Source: Pithys albifrons albifrons
Taxonomy: Eukaryota > Chordata > Aves > Passeriformes > Thamnophilidae
Direction: 5' to 3'
NCBI RefSeq assembly: GCF_047495875.1
Contig: NC_092470.1
Span: 20,977,185 to 21,041,184 of the forward strand
Length of the DNA stretch: 64,000 nucleotides
Shown: positions 21,085 to 32,256 of the stretch, one piece after another
Layout of the letters: every line of letters starts with the position of its first letter
How positions within the stretch are numbered: the stretch's first letter is position 1
The notes under the pieces: model-generated
The model's database searches: none
Seen by the model: only the letters and a program-made list of their open reading frames with translations
What the model was told of the DNA's origin: nothing
Program-made: the position numbers and the translations under genes

Positions 21085-21640
21085 CACTGAGGTTGGCAAA
21101 GACCTCCAGGATCATTGATCCCATCCTGTGCCCAATGCCCACCTTGGCAAAGCCCTCCCAGCCCATGGAGCCCACCCTGTGCCCGATGCCCACCTTGGCA
21201 AAGCCCTGCCAGCCCATGGAGCCCACCCTGTGCCCGATGCCCACCTTGGCAAAGCCCTCCCAGCCCATGGAGCCCACCCTGTGCCCGATGCCCACCTTGT
21301 CCCCCAGCCCAGAGCACTCAGTGCCACGGCCAGTCCTGCCTTGGGCACCTCCAGGGTTGGGCACTCCAAACCTCCCTGGGCAGACCCTGCCAGTGCCTGC
21401 CCACCCTTTCCATGGAGAAATTCCTGTTGATGTCCAGCCTGAGCCTTCCTCTCCTCCTGTCCCTGTGCCCTGGGGCAGAGCCCGACCCCCCCAGTCCCCC
21501 CTCCTGGCAGGGATTGCAGAGCCAGAAGGTGCCCCCCGAGCCTCCTTTGCTCCAGCTGAGCCCCCCCAGCTCCCTCAGATCTCCCCACAGGAGATCCCCT
21601 GCCCAGATCCACCCTCAGGGCAGGGCTGCCTGACAGGAGC
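21085..21640 (-). mobile_element. CR1 3' portion, antisense, with 51-bp repeat (4 units)
   Basis: Begins at the CR1 3' end with a unit that still reads like ordinary CR1 (ggcaaagacctccaggatca), then three derived units, then ccagcccagagcactcagtg and deeper antisense CR1 to about 21640. Confidence 0.9.
21095..21298 (-). repeat. 51-bp minisatellite, 4 units, first one ancestral-like
   Basis: Units at 21095, 21146, 21197 and 21248. The first keeps the CR1 consensus form (gacctccaggatcattgatc); the others have the derived form (gccctcccagcccatggagc). This ties the 51-mer to the CR1 3' tail. Confidence 0.93.
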
Positions 21641-22261
21641 TTTCCCAGGGAGCACCATCATCCCTCTGACTGACTCCGTGTCTTTCCTGCTCCAACACAC
21701 GCCCGGTTATGTCTCCTTGTTTAATGGGTACTTGGCACATCCCTGGAACGAGCCTGTGTGGGACCCATTGGAGATAAACTCTTCCCCATTAACATCAACT
21801 GGAAGTTTTTATGGGCTTGATGAAAAATCTACCTGGGACAAATCATTGCTTTATGTCTCGGAGAAGTAAGACCTGAGAGCCTCGGAGAGACTCATCAGCC
21901 ATTAAGATGAAGGGATAATTTGTCTCTCATCCTCCTTAACCGGGGGCTCAGGGATCCTTTCTAGGTAAATACAACATTCTGCTGCCTTCCTGGCACGGGG
22001 AGAAGGGCAGAGTCCCTTCCTTGGCAGCTGAGAGTGAGCCACAGCAGCCACCCAATTTAGGGAAAATATCCTTTGCTCCTAATTAAGCAAATCGGTGCAG
22101 GGAGGTCGGAGCCTCTCGGGGACTCACAGTTTGTGCCTCCCGAGCTCCTGCCAAGAGATTTATCTGCAGCTCTGAGGAGCAGAGAGGGGGCCTGGGGCTG
22201 GATCCCCTCGGGCAGCCCTGGGGGTGCTCCTGGGGGAGTGATGAGGGGGAGAGGAGGGGAG
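21641..22261. promoter_or_regulatory. Candidate conserved non-coding element(s)
   Basis: Single-copy, AT-richer stretches at 21680-21960 and 22040-22100, with a CCTAATTAAGC word at 22077-22087. The open frame through 21653-21869 appears to be chance. The regulatory role is inferred. Confidence 0.33.
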
Positions 22262-22735
22262 GGGGATCCCACCAGCCTGGGCAGGACAGCCATGGGTGAC
22301 ATTCCAGAGGGGGATCCCACCAGCCTGGGCAGGACAGCCATGGATGACATTCCAGAGGGGGATCCCACCAGCCTGGGCAGGACAGCCATGGGTGACATTC
22401 CAGAGGGGGATCCCACCAGCCTGGGCAGGACAGCCATGGGTGTCATTCCAGAGGGAGATCCCACCAGCCTGGGCAGGACAGCCATGGGTGACATTCCAGA
22501 GGGGGATCCCACCAGCCTGGGCAGGACAGCCATGGGTGACATTCCAGAGGGGGATCCCACCAGCCTGGGCAGGACAGCCATGGGTGACATTCCAGAGGGG
22601 GATCCCACCAGCCTGGGCAGGGCAGCCATGGGTGACATTCCAGAGGGAGATCCCACCAGCCTGGGCAGGACAGCCATGGGTGTCATTCCAGAGGGGGATC
22701 CCACCAGCCTGGAGAGGACAGCCATGGGTGCCATT
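22262..22735. repeat. 48-bp minisatellite, about 10 units
   Basis: Unit starts (atgggtgacattccagaggg) at 22292, 22340, 22388, 22436, 22484, 22532, 22580, 22628, 22676 and a partial at 22724, all 48 bases apart with no indel. 48 bases are 16 codons, hence long in-frame ORFs on both strands. Confidence 0.95.
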
Positions 22736-22850
22736 CCATTGTATGTGCAGATGATGCAAAGAGCTGGGAGAACATTCCTGTCTGGGTTTGGTTTGAGACC
22801 TTCAGGAGGGAGCCTGGAGAGGGACAGTCCTGCTGTCCCAGGGAACAGAG

Positions 22851-23361
22851 AGTGGTTTGGGCTGGAAGGGACCTTGGGAGTGATTTCCGTGTCCAGCTCT
22901 GGGGCTCCCAACACCAGGAGGATGTGGAGCTGCTGGAGAGAGTCCAGAAGAGGCCCGGGAGATGCTCCAGGGCTGGAGCCCCTCTGGAGCCAGGCTGGGA
23001 GAGCTGGGGGGGTCATCTGGAGAAGAGAAGGATCCAGGGACACCTGAGAGCCCCTGGCAGGGCCTGAAGGGGCTCCAGGAGAGCTGGAGAGGGACTGGGG
23101 ACAAGGGATGGAGGGACACGACACAGGGAATGGCTTCCCACTGCCAGAGGGCAGGGCTGGATGGGATATTGGGAAGGAATTCCTGGCTGGGAGGGTGGGC
23201 AGGCCCTGGCACAGGTGCCCAGAGAAGCTGTGGCTGCCCCATCCCTGGGAGTGTCCCAGGCCAGGTTGGACAGGGCTGGGAGCAGCCTGGGCTGGTGGGA
23301 GGTGTCCCTGCCCATGGATGACTTTAAGGGCTCTCCCACCCAAACCATTCCATGACATTCC
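22851..23361 (+). mobile_element. CR1 3' portion, sense (with a small inverted 3' end on its left)
   Basis: 22851-22882 is an antisense CR1 end (gtttgggctggaagggacct). From 22885: ggatgtggagctgctggaga, agaagaggcccgggagatgc, gggactggggacaagggatg, ggagtgtcccaggccaggtt, and a 3' end near ccattccatgacattcc. Confidence 0.88.
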
Positions 23362-23861
23362 CATCTCTGTACCTGTGCATGTCAGAGGTGCCACTGGAGT
23401 GTCTCAGAGTGTCCCAGATCCAGCACAGAGCACGCCAAGGGTGTGAATTTTTTAATATTGCAGCCAAGCAGCCCTTGGCCAGAATTCCATCTTTTATTAA
23501 AGCCTGAACCAAAGCCTTCACCCACAGTAGTATTTTTTCTGTCTGTAAGATCTTAGTGCTTATAAATGTCATCACCCCTGGCTTTTGTGCTGTTCCAGAG
23601 CTCTGGCAGGCTCAGAGGGGCTGGAATGTTGTTCCAAGGAGCCGCCGGGCGCGTCGGGAGCTGCTGATCCTGCGGAGCCGCAGCCGGAGCCTCCCGGTGC
23701 CAAGGCCCAGGAATCACCCTGGGGGACAGAGATGCCATCGGCTCCAACCCATCACCCCCCGTGCCCACACGGTGCCAACTGGCTCTGGCATTGGGGTTAT
23801 GCAAAGGAGGGGAGAGCTGGAATATCCTCAGCTGGGAATCACTCACCAGCTGCTGGTTGGG
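23362..23861. other. Single-copy stretch
   Basis: AT-rich to 23575, then CpG-rich (23640-23720). No gene recognised. Confidence 0.35.
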
Positions 23862-24150
23862 ATGAGGAGCCTGGGAATTCCTGCTGGATGGCACCTTGGC
23901 ATGAGGAGCCTGGGAATTCCTGCTGGATGGCACCTTGGCATGAGGAGCCTGGGAATTCCTGCTGGATGGCACCTTGGCATGAGGAGCCTGGGAATTCCTG
24001 CTGGATGGCACCTTGGCATGAGGAGCCTGGGAATTCCTACCTTGAGATGAGGAACCTGGGAATTCCTGCTGGATGGCACCTTGGCATGAGGAGCCTGGGC
24101 ATTCCTACCTTGGGATGAGGAACCTGGGAATTCCTGCTGGATGGCACCAA
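23862..24150. repeat. 39-bp minisatellite with a shorter variant, about 7 units
   Basis: Unit atgaggagcctgggaattcc then tgctggatggcaccttggc. Two interposed short units end cctaccttgag or cctaccttggg. Confidence 0.92.
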
Positions 24151-24235
24151 GGGCTCAACTGCTCTCTGTGCCAGTTTTCCTACCTTTTATCTCTGATGGA
24201 TTTCCCAGGGGAGCCCCTTTGGCCTGGCCATGCCC

Positions 24236-24665
24236 TCTGTGACCCTGCCCATCCCTCTGCCCCTGCCCATCATTCTGCCCCTGCCCACCCCTCTGCCCCT
24301 GCCCACCCCTCTGCCCTGCCCATCCCTCTGCCCTGCCCATCATTCTGCCCCTGCCCACCCCTCTGCCCCTGCCCATCATTCTGTCCCTGCCCATCATTCT
24401 GTCCCCGCCCATTCCTCTGCCCCTGCCCATCCCTCTGCCCCTGCCCATCATTCTGTCCCTGCCCATCCCTCTGTCCCTGCCCATCCCTCTGCCCCTGCCC
24501 ATCCCTCTGCCCCTGCCCATCCTTCTGTCCCTGCCCATCCTCTGCCCCTGCCCATCCCTCTGCCCTGCCCATCCCTCTGCCCCTGCCCATGCCCTCTGCC
24601 CTGCCCATCCTCTGCCCCTGCCCATCCCTCTGCCCTGCCCATCCCTCTGCCCTGCCCATCCCTCA
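24236..24665. repeat. C-rich imperfect minisatellite (ctgcccctgcccatccct type)
   Basis: About 430 bases of 12-18-base units made of ctgcccctgcccatccctct and variants with catcattctgtc. The strand is almost free of purine runs. Confidence 0.92.
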
Positions 24666-24869
24666 GGATTGCTCCCCAGCCCTGGGTTAATCCCCTGAGC
24701 ATTTAATTGATTCATTATTTCCCTCCTCCTGCTGCAGGTGGGAGTGTTTTCCTAACCCTTCCCATTCCTCCAGCCTTGTTTTTCCCACTGTGGGTTCCCC
24801 CTCCCTGGGCACAAACAGACAAGACAAGCTCAGGAGCTCTTATCTGAGAGGGGGGAAAATCAGCCTAAT

Positions 24870-25135
24870 CCCCCTTTAATAAGGGAATATCAGCAGGTAA
24901 CGTGTTCAATATGGCAAAAGAGCCCCAGCCCCAGGTCAATAGGGGAGCTATAATTCTGAGCAATAAACAAAGGCTGCTTTTAATTACTTCTGTGAAATTG
25001 CTTGATCCACGCATGATTAAATATTCATTCTGTGTAACTAGACAGTTTCTTTGTATATAGATCCATATTAAATTTACTTGGCGTCCTGCCCACACAACAC
25101 ATCTCATAAATTCCTTTTAATGTGCTGCAGCTTTG
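24870..25135. promoter_or_regulatory. Candidate conserved non-coding element with forkhead and SOX/TCF words
   Basis: AT-rich single-copy island. Overlapping AATAAACA (forkhead) and ACAAAGG (SOX/TCF) at 24962-24973, then TTTTAATTAC and ATGATTAAATATTC. The role is inferred from motif clustering. Confidence 0.42.
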
Positions 25136-26138
25136 AAGACGTTTTCCCTCCCCTTCCCTCCTCCCCCTCCCCAGCTCGGTGGGATAAAGAGCTGCTGGAG
25201 CTTCCTTACCTGGGCACGGCACACATGGAACCCTTTAGGAGGGGAAATGGTGGAATCTGGGGGAGATAAGGGGAAAATCAACCTTCTGATGGCTCGGGGA
25301 TGGATCTGCCTGGGGGAAAAGTGACTCCCAGCCCTTGTTTTTCCACGGCCTTGCCAGTGAAGTGCTTTGGCAGGAGGGGAAAATCTCCCTCCCTTTAAAG
25401 CAGAGCCAGGGCTGATGTAAATATTTATGTAATCTTTTATTACAATCTGAATGTACTTCTTGATTGAAAACATTTCCCAGTAACCTCCTGGAAAATCAAA
25501 TTAATATGTAATTGGAGGGTCCTGATTTGGGGTGTTTGGTTTGAGTGGGGATTTTACCAGGAATGCTCCTGGCCACGGGTTGGGGTTGAGGTGCCCCATG
25601 GCTGGTGGATGGCCAAGGATGAGCAGAGCATGGATTTAAAACCAGAGGAGAAAGAGCTGCTTCCTTGGGCAATCCTGGCCCTTCCCAGCCCAACCCCTGC
25701 CAGCAGCAAACCTCCTGCTTTCTGTGCCTCTTTCCCTTGGCTCGAGGGTTCAGGGATGGTTCAGGATGGTGTTGATCCCACCCAGGGGCACCAACACCCC
25801 TTGGAGGTTCCTGCTGGCTCCGGTGGGATTGGTGGTCCTGGCATGGAGGGCTTTGACCTGCCCTCAGAGGGGCAGCAGGGAATGGAGGGGGGGCTTTGAG
25901 GTCTCTGCCCCAGCTGATGGAATTCCTGAGGGATAACAATTCCAGCCTGACCATTGTGGTGCTCTCAGGGTCCCTCTGGGAACCTTCACCTTCCTTCCTT
26001 CAGGCTCAGGAGGGGCCCATGGATGGACACCCCTGATGGGATGCAAAGGCTTCAAGGAACACCAAAATCATCTTCCCAAGCAAAGGGCAGCAATGGTTTG
26101 GGCTCCTCTACTTCCAGACAGAGCAGGAACATCAGCAG
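25136..26138. other. Single-copy stretch
   Basis: An AT-rich patch at 25400-25520 (atgtaaatatttatgtaatc). No gene recognised. Confidence 0.35.
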
Positions 26139-26347
26139 AGAATCCTGGAATGGTTTGGGTGGGAAGGGACATCAAAGCCCTCCAGTGCCACCCCTGCCAT
26201 GCCAGGGACACCTCCCACCAGCCCAGGGTGCTCCAAGCCCTGTCCAGCCTGGCCTGGGGCACTCCCAGGGATGGGGCAGCCACAGCTTCTCTGGGCACCT
26301 GTGCCAGGGCCTGCCCACCCTCCCAGCCAGGAATTCCTTCCCAATAT
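26139..26347 (-). mobile_element. CR1 3' tail, antisense
   Basis: Reads gagaatcctggaatggtttg, gggacacctcccaccagccc, gggatggggcagccacagct and aggaattccttcccaatat. Confidence 0.88.
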
Positions 26348-27590
26348 TTCAGTTTGGGACAGAAAAGATTGGCTGGCCCAGCTCCAACATCAGCAAAGGC
26401 CACACTTGGGTCCTCCAGATGCACCTGATGGTGGCCCTTGAGGGTGTCAGTGTGTCCCCTCTGTGGGGGCTGCAGGTCCCACCACTCCATGGGGGGCTCT
26501 GAGCCAAACCTCCATCCACCCATGTTTGCTTTTGCACCACAAACCTCTTCTTGATATTGCAAATGGAACTGAAGAGCCAGCAGGGCTTAAAATTACAGAT
26601 ATATTTGTTCCTGTCATCGAGACTCCAGTTTAATGAGAACTAATTCTGCAGAACATAATTACTCAACGGGCAAAAAATCTCTCCAATAATCATCTGTGCT
26701 CTGATAGAGCTCCATCCAATCCTGGTGCCAGATGTGCCAGCAAAGGGGGCTCAGAGCCCTCCCTGCCCATGGGAGGGGCTGGGGGTGTGCAGGGGCAGGA
26801 CCTGGAGCTGCTGCTCCCACTGCCCTGGGATTCAGCTCAGGAATGGTCCAGTTTCTGGCTGAATTCCCAATATTAATTACCCAGCCTGTGTTCCAGCCCA
26901 CAACGTGTTCCCTCTTATCTTCTGAGGCAGCAGCTTCTCTCAAAGCCTCCCTCTGCTTTCCTCCCCTTTCAGTGCTAATCTCACATCCAGCATTTTCCCA
27001 TCCAGACAAAGGGATGTTTCATCCAGGAGGATCCCACTAATGTTTGGGCAGCGTTATTTTTATTGTCTGGAACCACAAAACCCCCCTCATGAATTCCTTG
27101 GAGATCCACGACTTCAAGCTGGAGGAACAGGCTGCTTTTAAATGGAAAATCAGGGAATACAGGAGTTGTAAGGAGGAGGCAACGGCACCAAACGAGGGGC
27201 AAGCCAATTAGTTGGCTTTAAAACATTGTATTCATTAGGCTGCAAATAAAGGCAAACTTTGGAAAGATAATTGCATCTTTTAAATCTCCTTGTTCTGGAG
27301 CCACACTCGGCTCATAAATATGAATTATTGTATAATCCTTCAAACCCCACACTGCCATTAACAGGGAGCACAGAAAGGCCGTGAAGTGTTTGAATTTCTG
27401 ACACGAAATCAAACAAGGGAAGTAACAAAAGTGAAGAGATTTGGCTGAAAAGCTCAGCCTGGCACTTGGCTGGGTGAGGTGGGGAGTCCTGGGAGCCGAG
27501 ACCCTGCGGGGACAGCGGAGGGAGGGGCAGGCCCTGCCCTGCCCCAGGAGCCCTCACTGAGCTGGGCTGGGCTGGGTGGAGCAGCACCTG
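26348..27590. other. Single-copy stretch with AT-rich islands
   Basis: AT-rich islands at 26575-26720 and 27040-27440 may be conserved non-coding sequence. No gene recognised. Confidence 0.35.
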
Positions 27591-28184
27591 GATCAGCGCT
27601 GGGAATCACCTGGATCAGCGCTGGGAATCACTTGGATCAGCGCTGGGAATCACCTGGATCAGCGCTGGGAATGACCTGGATCGGTGCTGGGAATGATCTG
27701 GATCAGCGCTGGGAATGACCTGGATCAGTGCTGGGAATAATCTGGATCAGTGCTGGGAATGACCTGTATCAGTGCTGGGAGTCACCTGGATCAGCACTGG
27801 GAATCACCTGGATCAGTGCTGGGAATCACCTGGATCAGTGCTGGGAATGACCTGTATCAGTGCTGGGAGTCACCTGGATCAGCACTGGGAATCACCTGGA
27901 TCAGTGCTGGGAATCACCTGGATCAGTGCTGGGAATCACCTGGATCAGTGCTGGGAATAATCTGGATCAGTGCTGGGAATGACCTGGATCAGTGCTGGGA
28001 ATCACCTGGATCAGTGCTGGGAGTCATCTGGATCAGTGCTGGGAATCACCTGGATCAGCGCTGGGAATGACCTGGATCAGTGCTGGGAATGACCTGGATC
28101 AGTGCTGGGAATAACCTGGATCAGCGCTGGGAATGACCTGGATCAGCACTGGGAATGACCTGGATCAGTGCTGGGAATCACCTG
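27591..28184. repeat. 22-bp minisatellite, 27 perfectly phased units
   Basis: Unit starts with GATCAGYGCTGGGAAT followed by SAYCTG. The 27th unit starts at 28163, exactly 26x22 after the first, so there is no net indel in 594 bases. Units 27745-27832 are repeated exactly at 27833-27920, an 88-bp higher-order unit. The position-7/8 dinucleotide is CG in 7 units, TG in 17 and CA in 3. Confidence 0.96.
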
Positions 28185-28282
28185 GATTGAGGGGATTGCT
28201 GGGCTTTGGGTTCTGGTGGCAGCACCAGGAGCGTCGGCCCCTGGGACATCACGGTGGGGTTTCAGCTGTCCCTGTCCCTGTC

Positions 28283-28750
28283 CCCATCCCACCCCGCCCC
28301 GTCCCATCCCACCCCATCCCACCCCACCCCATCCCATCCCATCCCATCCCATCCCATCCCATCCCACCCCACCCCATCCCATCCCATCCCATCCCATCCC
28401 ATCCCATCCCATCCCATCCCACCCCATCCCATCCCACCCCATCCCACCCCATCCCATCCCATCCCATCCCACCCCACCCCATCCCATCCCACCCCACCCC
28501 ATCCCATCCCATCTCATCCCATCCCACCCCACCCCATCCCATCCCACCCCATCCCATCCCATCCCAACCCACCCCACCCCACCCCATCCCACCCCATCCC
28601 ATCCCATCCCAACCCACCCCATCCCACCCCATCCCATCCCATCCCATCCCACCCCATCCCATCCCATCCCACCCCATCCCATCCCATCCCATCCCACTCC
28701 ATCCCATCCCATCCCATCCCATCCCATCCCATCCCATCCCATCCCATCCC
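28283..28750. repeat. Pentanucleotide array (CCCAT/CCCAC)n
   Basis: About 94 pentamers alternating atccc and acccc. The minus strand has runs such as GGGATGGGATGGGATGGG, a strong G-quadruplex pattern. All frames are stop-poor, so long ORFs here are artefacts. Confidence 0.97.
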
Positions 28751-28892
28751 AGTGATGAGTTCAGTGACCTCTGTGAGTGTCTTTGCCCCAAACAACTTGA
28801 GCTGAGACTCTTCAGCCCAGGCTTGGCCCAGAGAAGCTCTGGCCACGTTGCTGTCCCAGGTTACTATCCCAAGGTTGTTATTCCAGGTTGCC

Positions 28893-29070
28893 ATTCCAGG
28901 ATGCTCCAAGCCCTGTCCAGCCTGGCCTGGGACACTCCCAGGGATGGGGCAGCCACAGCTGCTCTGGGCACCTGTGCCAGGGCCTGCCCACCCTCCCAAC
29001 TTGGAATTCCTTCCCAATATCCCACCTATCCCTGCCCTCTGGCACTGGGAAGCCATTCCCTGTGTCCTGT
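28893..29070 (-). mobile_element. CR1 fragment, antisense, lacking its 3' end
   Basis: Reads ggatgctccaagccctgtcc, gggatggggcagccacagct, tgccagggcctgcccaccct and tcccaatatcccacctatcc. It lacks the usual ggaagggacctt end. Confidence 0.85.
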
Positions 29071-29651
29071 CATTCCATGTCCATATAAATTCCATGTTCC
29101 AGTGGCTTTTCCTGCCCCAGATTGTTGTTTCCCTTCCTCTCTCTCTCGCTGCACTTTCCTGCAAAAATGAAGATGGAAAAGATTTATTCCCTTTCCAGAC
29201 GAGACAGGAGTGAATCAATGCAGGGCTGATATTTCAGGAACATAAAGCTCTCCCAGACATAAATTATCCCTCTGTTCCAGGAGTGGAGCTGGAGCTTCAA
29301 CCTGCCGAGGTGGCACAACGTGACGTGGATCCAGCAGCACATTCCTGCTGCTTCTTGTCCCTCATTATCCCACTACTAATTGTTCTATGATAAAACAAGA
29401 TAATTACCAGCCCCCTTTGGGAAGGCAGCTACGAGCAACGATTGCAGAATATATGAGGGATTAAATGAATTTTCTGCTGTTTTGCTTTATTTTCCAATCT
29501 CTTTGGAGGTAAATTGGTTCCTGAAGTCCCTCCCAGTTTTTATTCCCTCCCAGTTTTTATTCACTCTGGGCTTTGTTAAGAAAATGAAACTTCAGGATTG
29601 AGCATCTTGTCTGGGGACTTCCAGATGCTGTGTGGGGATGGGAATGTGTCC
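29071..29651. other. Single-copy, AT-rich islands
   Basis: 29220-29600 is AT-richer than its surroundings and may include conserved non-coding sequence. No gene recognised. Confidence 0.35.
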
Positions 29652-29812
29652 TCCAGGTGACCCCCCCAGCTCTCCCAGCCTGGCTCCAAAGGGGCTCCAG
29701 CCCTTGGAGCATCTCCGTGGCCTCCTCTGGATCTGCTCCAGCAGCTCCACGTGCTCCTCCTGCTGTTCCCAGGGCTGGACAGAGCTCTGCAGGGGGGGTC
29801 TCACCTGAGGGG
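29652..29812 (-). mobile_element. CR1 internal fragment, antisense
   Basis: Reads gacccccccagctctcccag, ctggctccaaaggggctcca, gatctgctccagcagctcca and gcagggggggtctcacctga. Confidence 0.85.
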
Positions 29813-30734
29813 CAGATGCCATGGGATTTTTGGAAAACAAGGCTGGGTCACCCCTTCTCCATCCAGGCCATAAATGTCACACTCACAGGGTCTTCATCTC
29901 ACTGGGCCTATCCTGTTCTTCCCTGGAATCACTGGGAAGTCTCCTGGTGGTTTCAGGGAGCTGGATGTGACCCAGGAGGGCACACAGGGAGGTGGGCAAA
30001 GCTCTGGGCATGGAAACCCCCAGAAAACACGAGGCCTTGGCAGGCTGTGACCTCCACCAGCTCTGCCCAGGTTTTGTGCCATTGGAAATGTTGGCTACTG
30101 GGGTTTAATAATTAATCCAGGCTTTATTTAAGGCTTCCACTCCATGGCACTGAAGTGATGATTCATCAGCTCCGTCCCTGGGATGTGCAGTGTCATTTTT
30201 CTTAGGAGATCCTTCTGAGGGAAAAAGCTGGTGGTTCCCTGCTTGGATTGAACCCAACATCAGTCTCTGTGTCTCGTGGGTCAACCCTTGGGCAGAGCCC
30301 CCCTCCCTCCCCTCAGTGATTATCCCATCGATCAGCAGCGTCTGTTTAATATCTGCCCAGAAACTGGGGTTGTTTGCAGGGCCAGCCAGATGGGCAGATA
30401 ATTCAAAGCAGAACTTCGAGTCTGTTTGAGTTTCTACAAGCCTGACTTAGAAAAAAGCCCAAGCCTGGAATATCCTGGAGATGCCCATGCAATCACACGG
30501 CCAATTTGCCTGCTAATTACCTGGAGGCCGTGTGTGCTGGTGCTAATTGGCACCCCAGATGGTGCTGGGATGCATGAACGGGCACTTGTGCACGCAGCAC
30601 CTCTGCCCACCCCACCCTGGGCTCTGCCCTTGCCAGGGAAGGTGTAGCCCCCACATCCCAGGGATCCTGAGTGTCCTGAGCCCTGGGATGTGGGGCTGAA
30701 GCAGGGAATGCCATGCCAGGGTGGGGCTTCAGCA
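29813..30734. other. Single-copy stretch with possible non-coding elements
   Basis: AT-rich words (ggtttaataattaatccagg at 30101-30120; cctgctaattacctgg at 30510-30525) mark two possible regulatory islands. No gene recognised. Confidence 0.35.
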
Positions 30735-30840
30735 TTCCCAGATTCCAGGATGTCCCAAGCTGGAAGGGACCCGCAAGGATCACGGAAATCCAGCTCCTGG
30801 CACTGCACAGGACAACCTGAGAATTCTGGGAAAAGCCCTG
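30735..30840 (-). mobile_element. CR1 3' tail, antisense (an older subfamily)
   Basis: Reads aggatgtcccaagctggaag, ggacccgcaaggatcacgga and actgcacaggacaacctgag, the pattern of CR1 copies ending in the ...GACCCACAAGGATCATCGA motif. Confidence 0.8.
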
Positions 30841-31019
30841 GAGAGAGGGAAGAGGCTGAGGGTGTCCTGGGAATGCCACAGTCTGCCAGGAGCAGGTGGG
30901 TGCTGGGGTGGTGCTGCCAACTGTGCCCTCCCTGGTGATGGGGGTCCCCCCACCTGCCCTTTTGCACTGGACAAATCCCCCTGCAAGGACCTTTGCCAAG
31001 GCTGTCCCTTGGGAAGTGT

Positions 31020-31290
31020 GTCCATGTGCCATCCCCTCAGTGCAGGCACGTGCCACCTTCCTAGAGCATCCCTGTGCCAACCTGTTTGCACATCCCTGTG
31101 CCACCCTATCAGTGTACCCATGTGATATCCCATTAGAGTATCCATGTGCCACCTCATTAGAGCACCCATGTGCCATTCCCTTAGTGCACCCGTGTGCCAG
31201 CTTTGGAACACATCCCTGTGCCACCCCATTAGTGTGTTGCCTCATTAGTGCATCCCTGTGCCACCCCATTAGTGCCACCTCATCCATGTT
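31020..31290. repeat. Degenerate 24-bp-type repeat
   Basis: About ten diverged units around catgtgccaccccattagtg. Spacing varies, so this is an old or degenerate array. Confidence 0.75.
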
Positions 31291-31297
31291 TTCACCT

Positions 31298-31715
31298 CAA
31301 CAACTCCCTGCCAGAAGGGGGAAGCAGAGGAGGGATTGGCTCTGCCCCAGGGCACAGGGACAGGAGGAGAGGGCACGGCCCCAGGCTGGGCCAGGGCAGG
31401 GGCAGGGGGCACAGCAGCAGGAATTTCTGCATGGAAAGGGTGGGCAGGCCCTGGCAGGGGCTGCCAAAGGAGGTTTGGAGTGCCCAGCCCTGGAGATGCC
31501 CAAGGCAGGATTGGCCGTGGCACTGAGTGCTCTGGGCTGGGGGACAAGGTGGGCATCGGGCACAGGGTGGGCTCCATGGGCTGGTAGGGCTTTGCCAAGG
31601 TGGGCATCGGGCACAGGGTGGGCTCCAGGGGCTGGCAGGGCTTTGCCAAGGTGGGCATTGGGCACAGGGCGGGCTCCAGGGGCTGGGAGGTCTTTTCCAC
31701 CCTGGCTGATCCTGG
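31298..31715 (+). mobile_element. CR1 3' tail, sense, with 51-bp repeat (3 units)
   Basis: Reads cagaggagggattggctctg, gcatggaaagggtgggcagg, gccgtggcactgagtgctct, then units at 31546, 31597 and 31648. Confidence 0.88.
31546..31698 (+). repeat. 51-bp minisatellite, 3 units
   Basis: Three phased units of the CR1-tail 51-mer. The last unit keeps gaggtcttttcc, the ordinary CR1 form. Confidence 0.93.
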
Positions 31716-31739
31716 CATTCATTAGTGCCTCCCAGTTCC

Positions 31740-32256
31740 CCCCCTGTGTCACCCCGTGTGCCCACCAGCCCCCTGTGTCACCCCCAGCCCCCTGTGCCAC
31801 CCCAGCCCCCTGTGCCACCCCCAGCCCCCTGTGCCCACCAGCCCCCTGTGCCCACCAGCCCCCTGTGCCACCCCCAGCCCCCTGTGCCACCCCCAGCTCC
31901 CTGTGCCACCCCCAGCCCCCTGTGCCCACCAGCCCCCTGTGCCACCCCAGCCCCCTGTGCCACCCCAGCCCCCTGTGCCCACCAGCCCCCTGTGCCACCC
32001 TCAGCCCCCTGTGCCACCCCCAGCTCCCTGTGCCACCCCAGCCCCCTGTACCACCCCCAGCCCCCTGTGCCCACCAGCCCCCTGTGCCACCCCAGCCCCC
32101 TGTGCCACCCCAGCCCCCTGTGCCCACCAGCCCCCTGTGCCACCCCAGCCCCCTGTACCACCCCCAGCCCCCTGTGCCCACCAGCCCCCTGTGCCACCCC
32201 AGCCCCCTGTGCCACCCCAGCCCCCTGTGCCCACCAGCCCCCTGTGCCCACCAGCT
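31740..32256. repeat. 18-20-bp C-rich minisatellite
   Basis: About 27 units of ccagccccctgtgccacc and ccagccccctgtgcccacc. The G-rich minus strand has two G-runs per unit. Directly adjoins a CpG-rich segment. Confidence 0.95.

Noticed and set aside
21653..21869. Protein-like C-terminal part of a 258-codon ORF
   Set aside because: The upstream part is antisense CR1; the end falls in an AT-rich single-copy island better explained as non-coding.
22292..22735. Regular direct repeats resembling a CRISPR array
   Set aside because: There are no unique spacers between units, and the genome is a vertebrate's.
22057..23394. 445-codon minus-strand and 324-codon plus-strand ORFs
   Set aside because: The 48-bp array fused to CR1 sequence; both strands are open because the unit is 16 codons.
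28283..28750. Telomere-like G-rich repeat
   Set aside because: The unit is GGGAT/GGGGT, not TTAGGG, and there is no terminal context.
28133..29218. ORFs of 180-345 codons rich in His-Pro-Ile-Pro or Gly-Met-Gly-Trp
   Set aside because: Pentanucleotide array artefacts.
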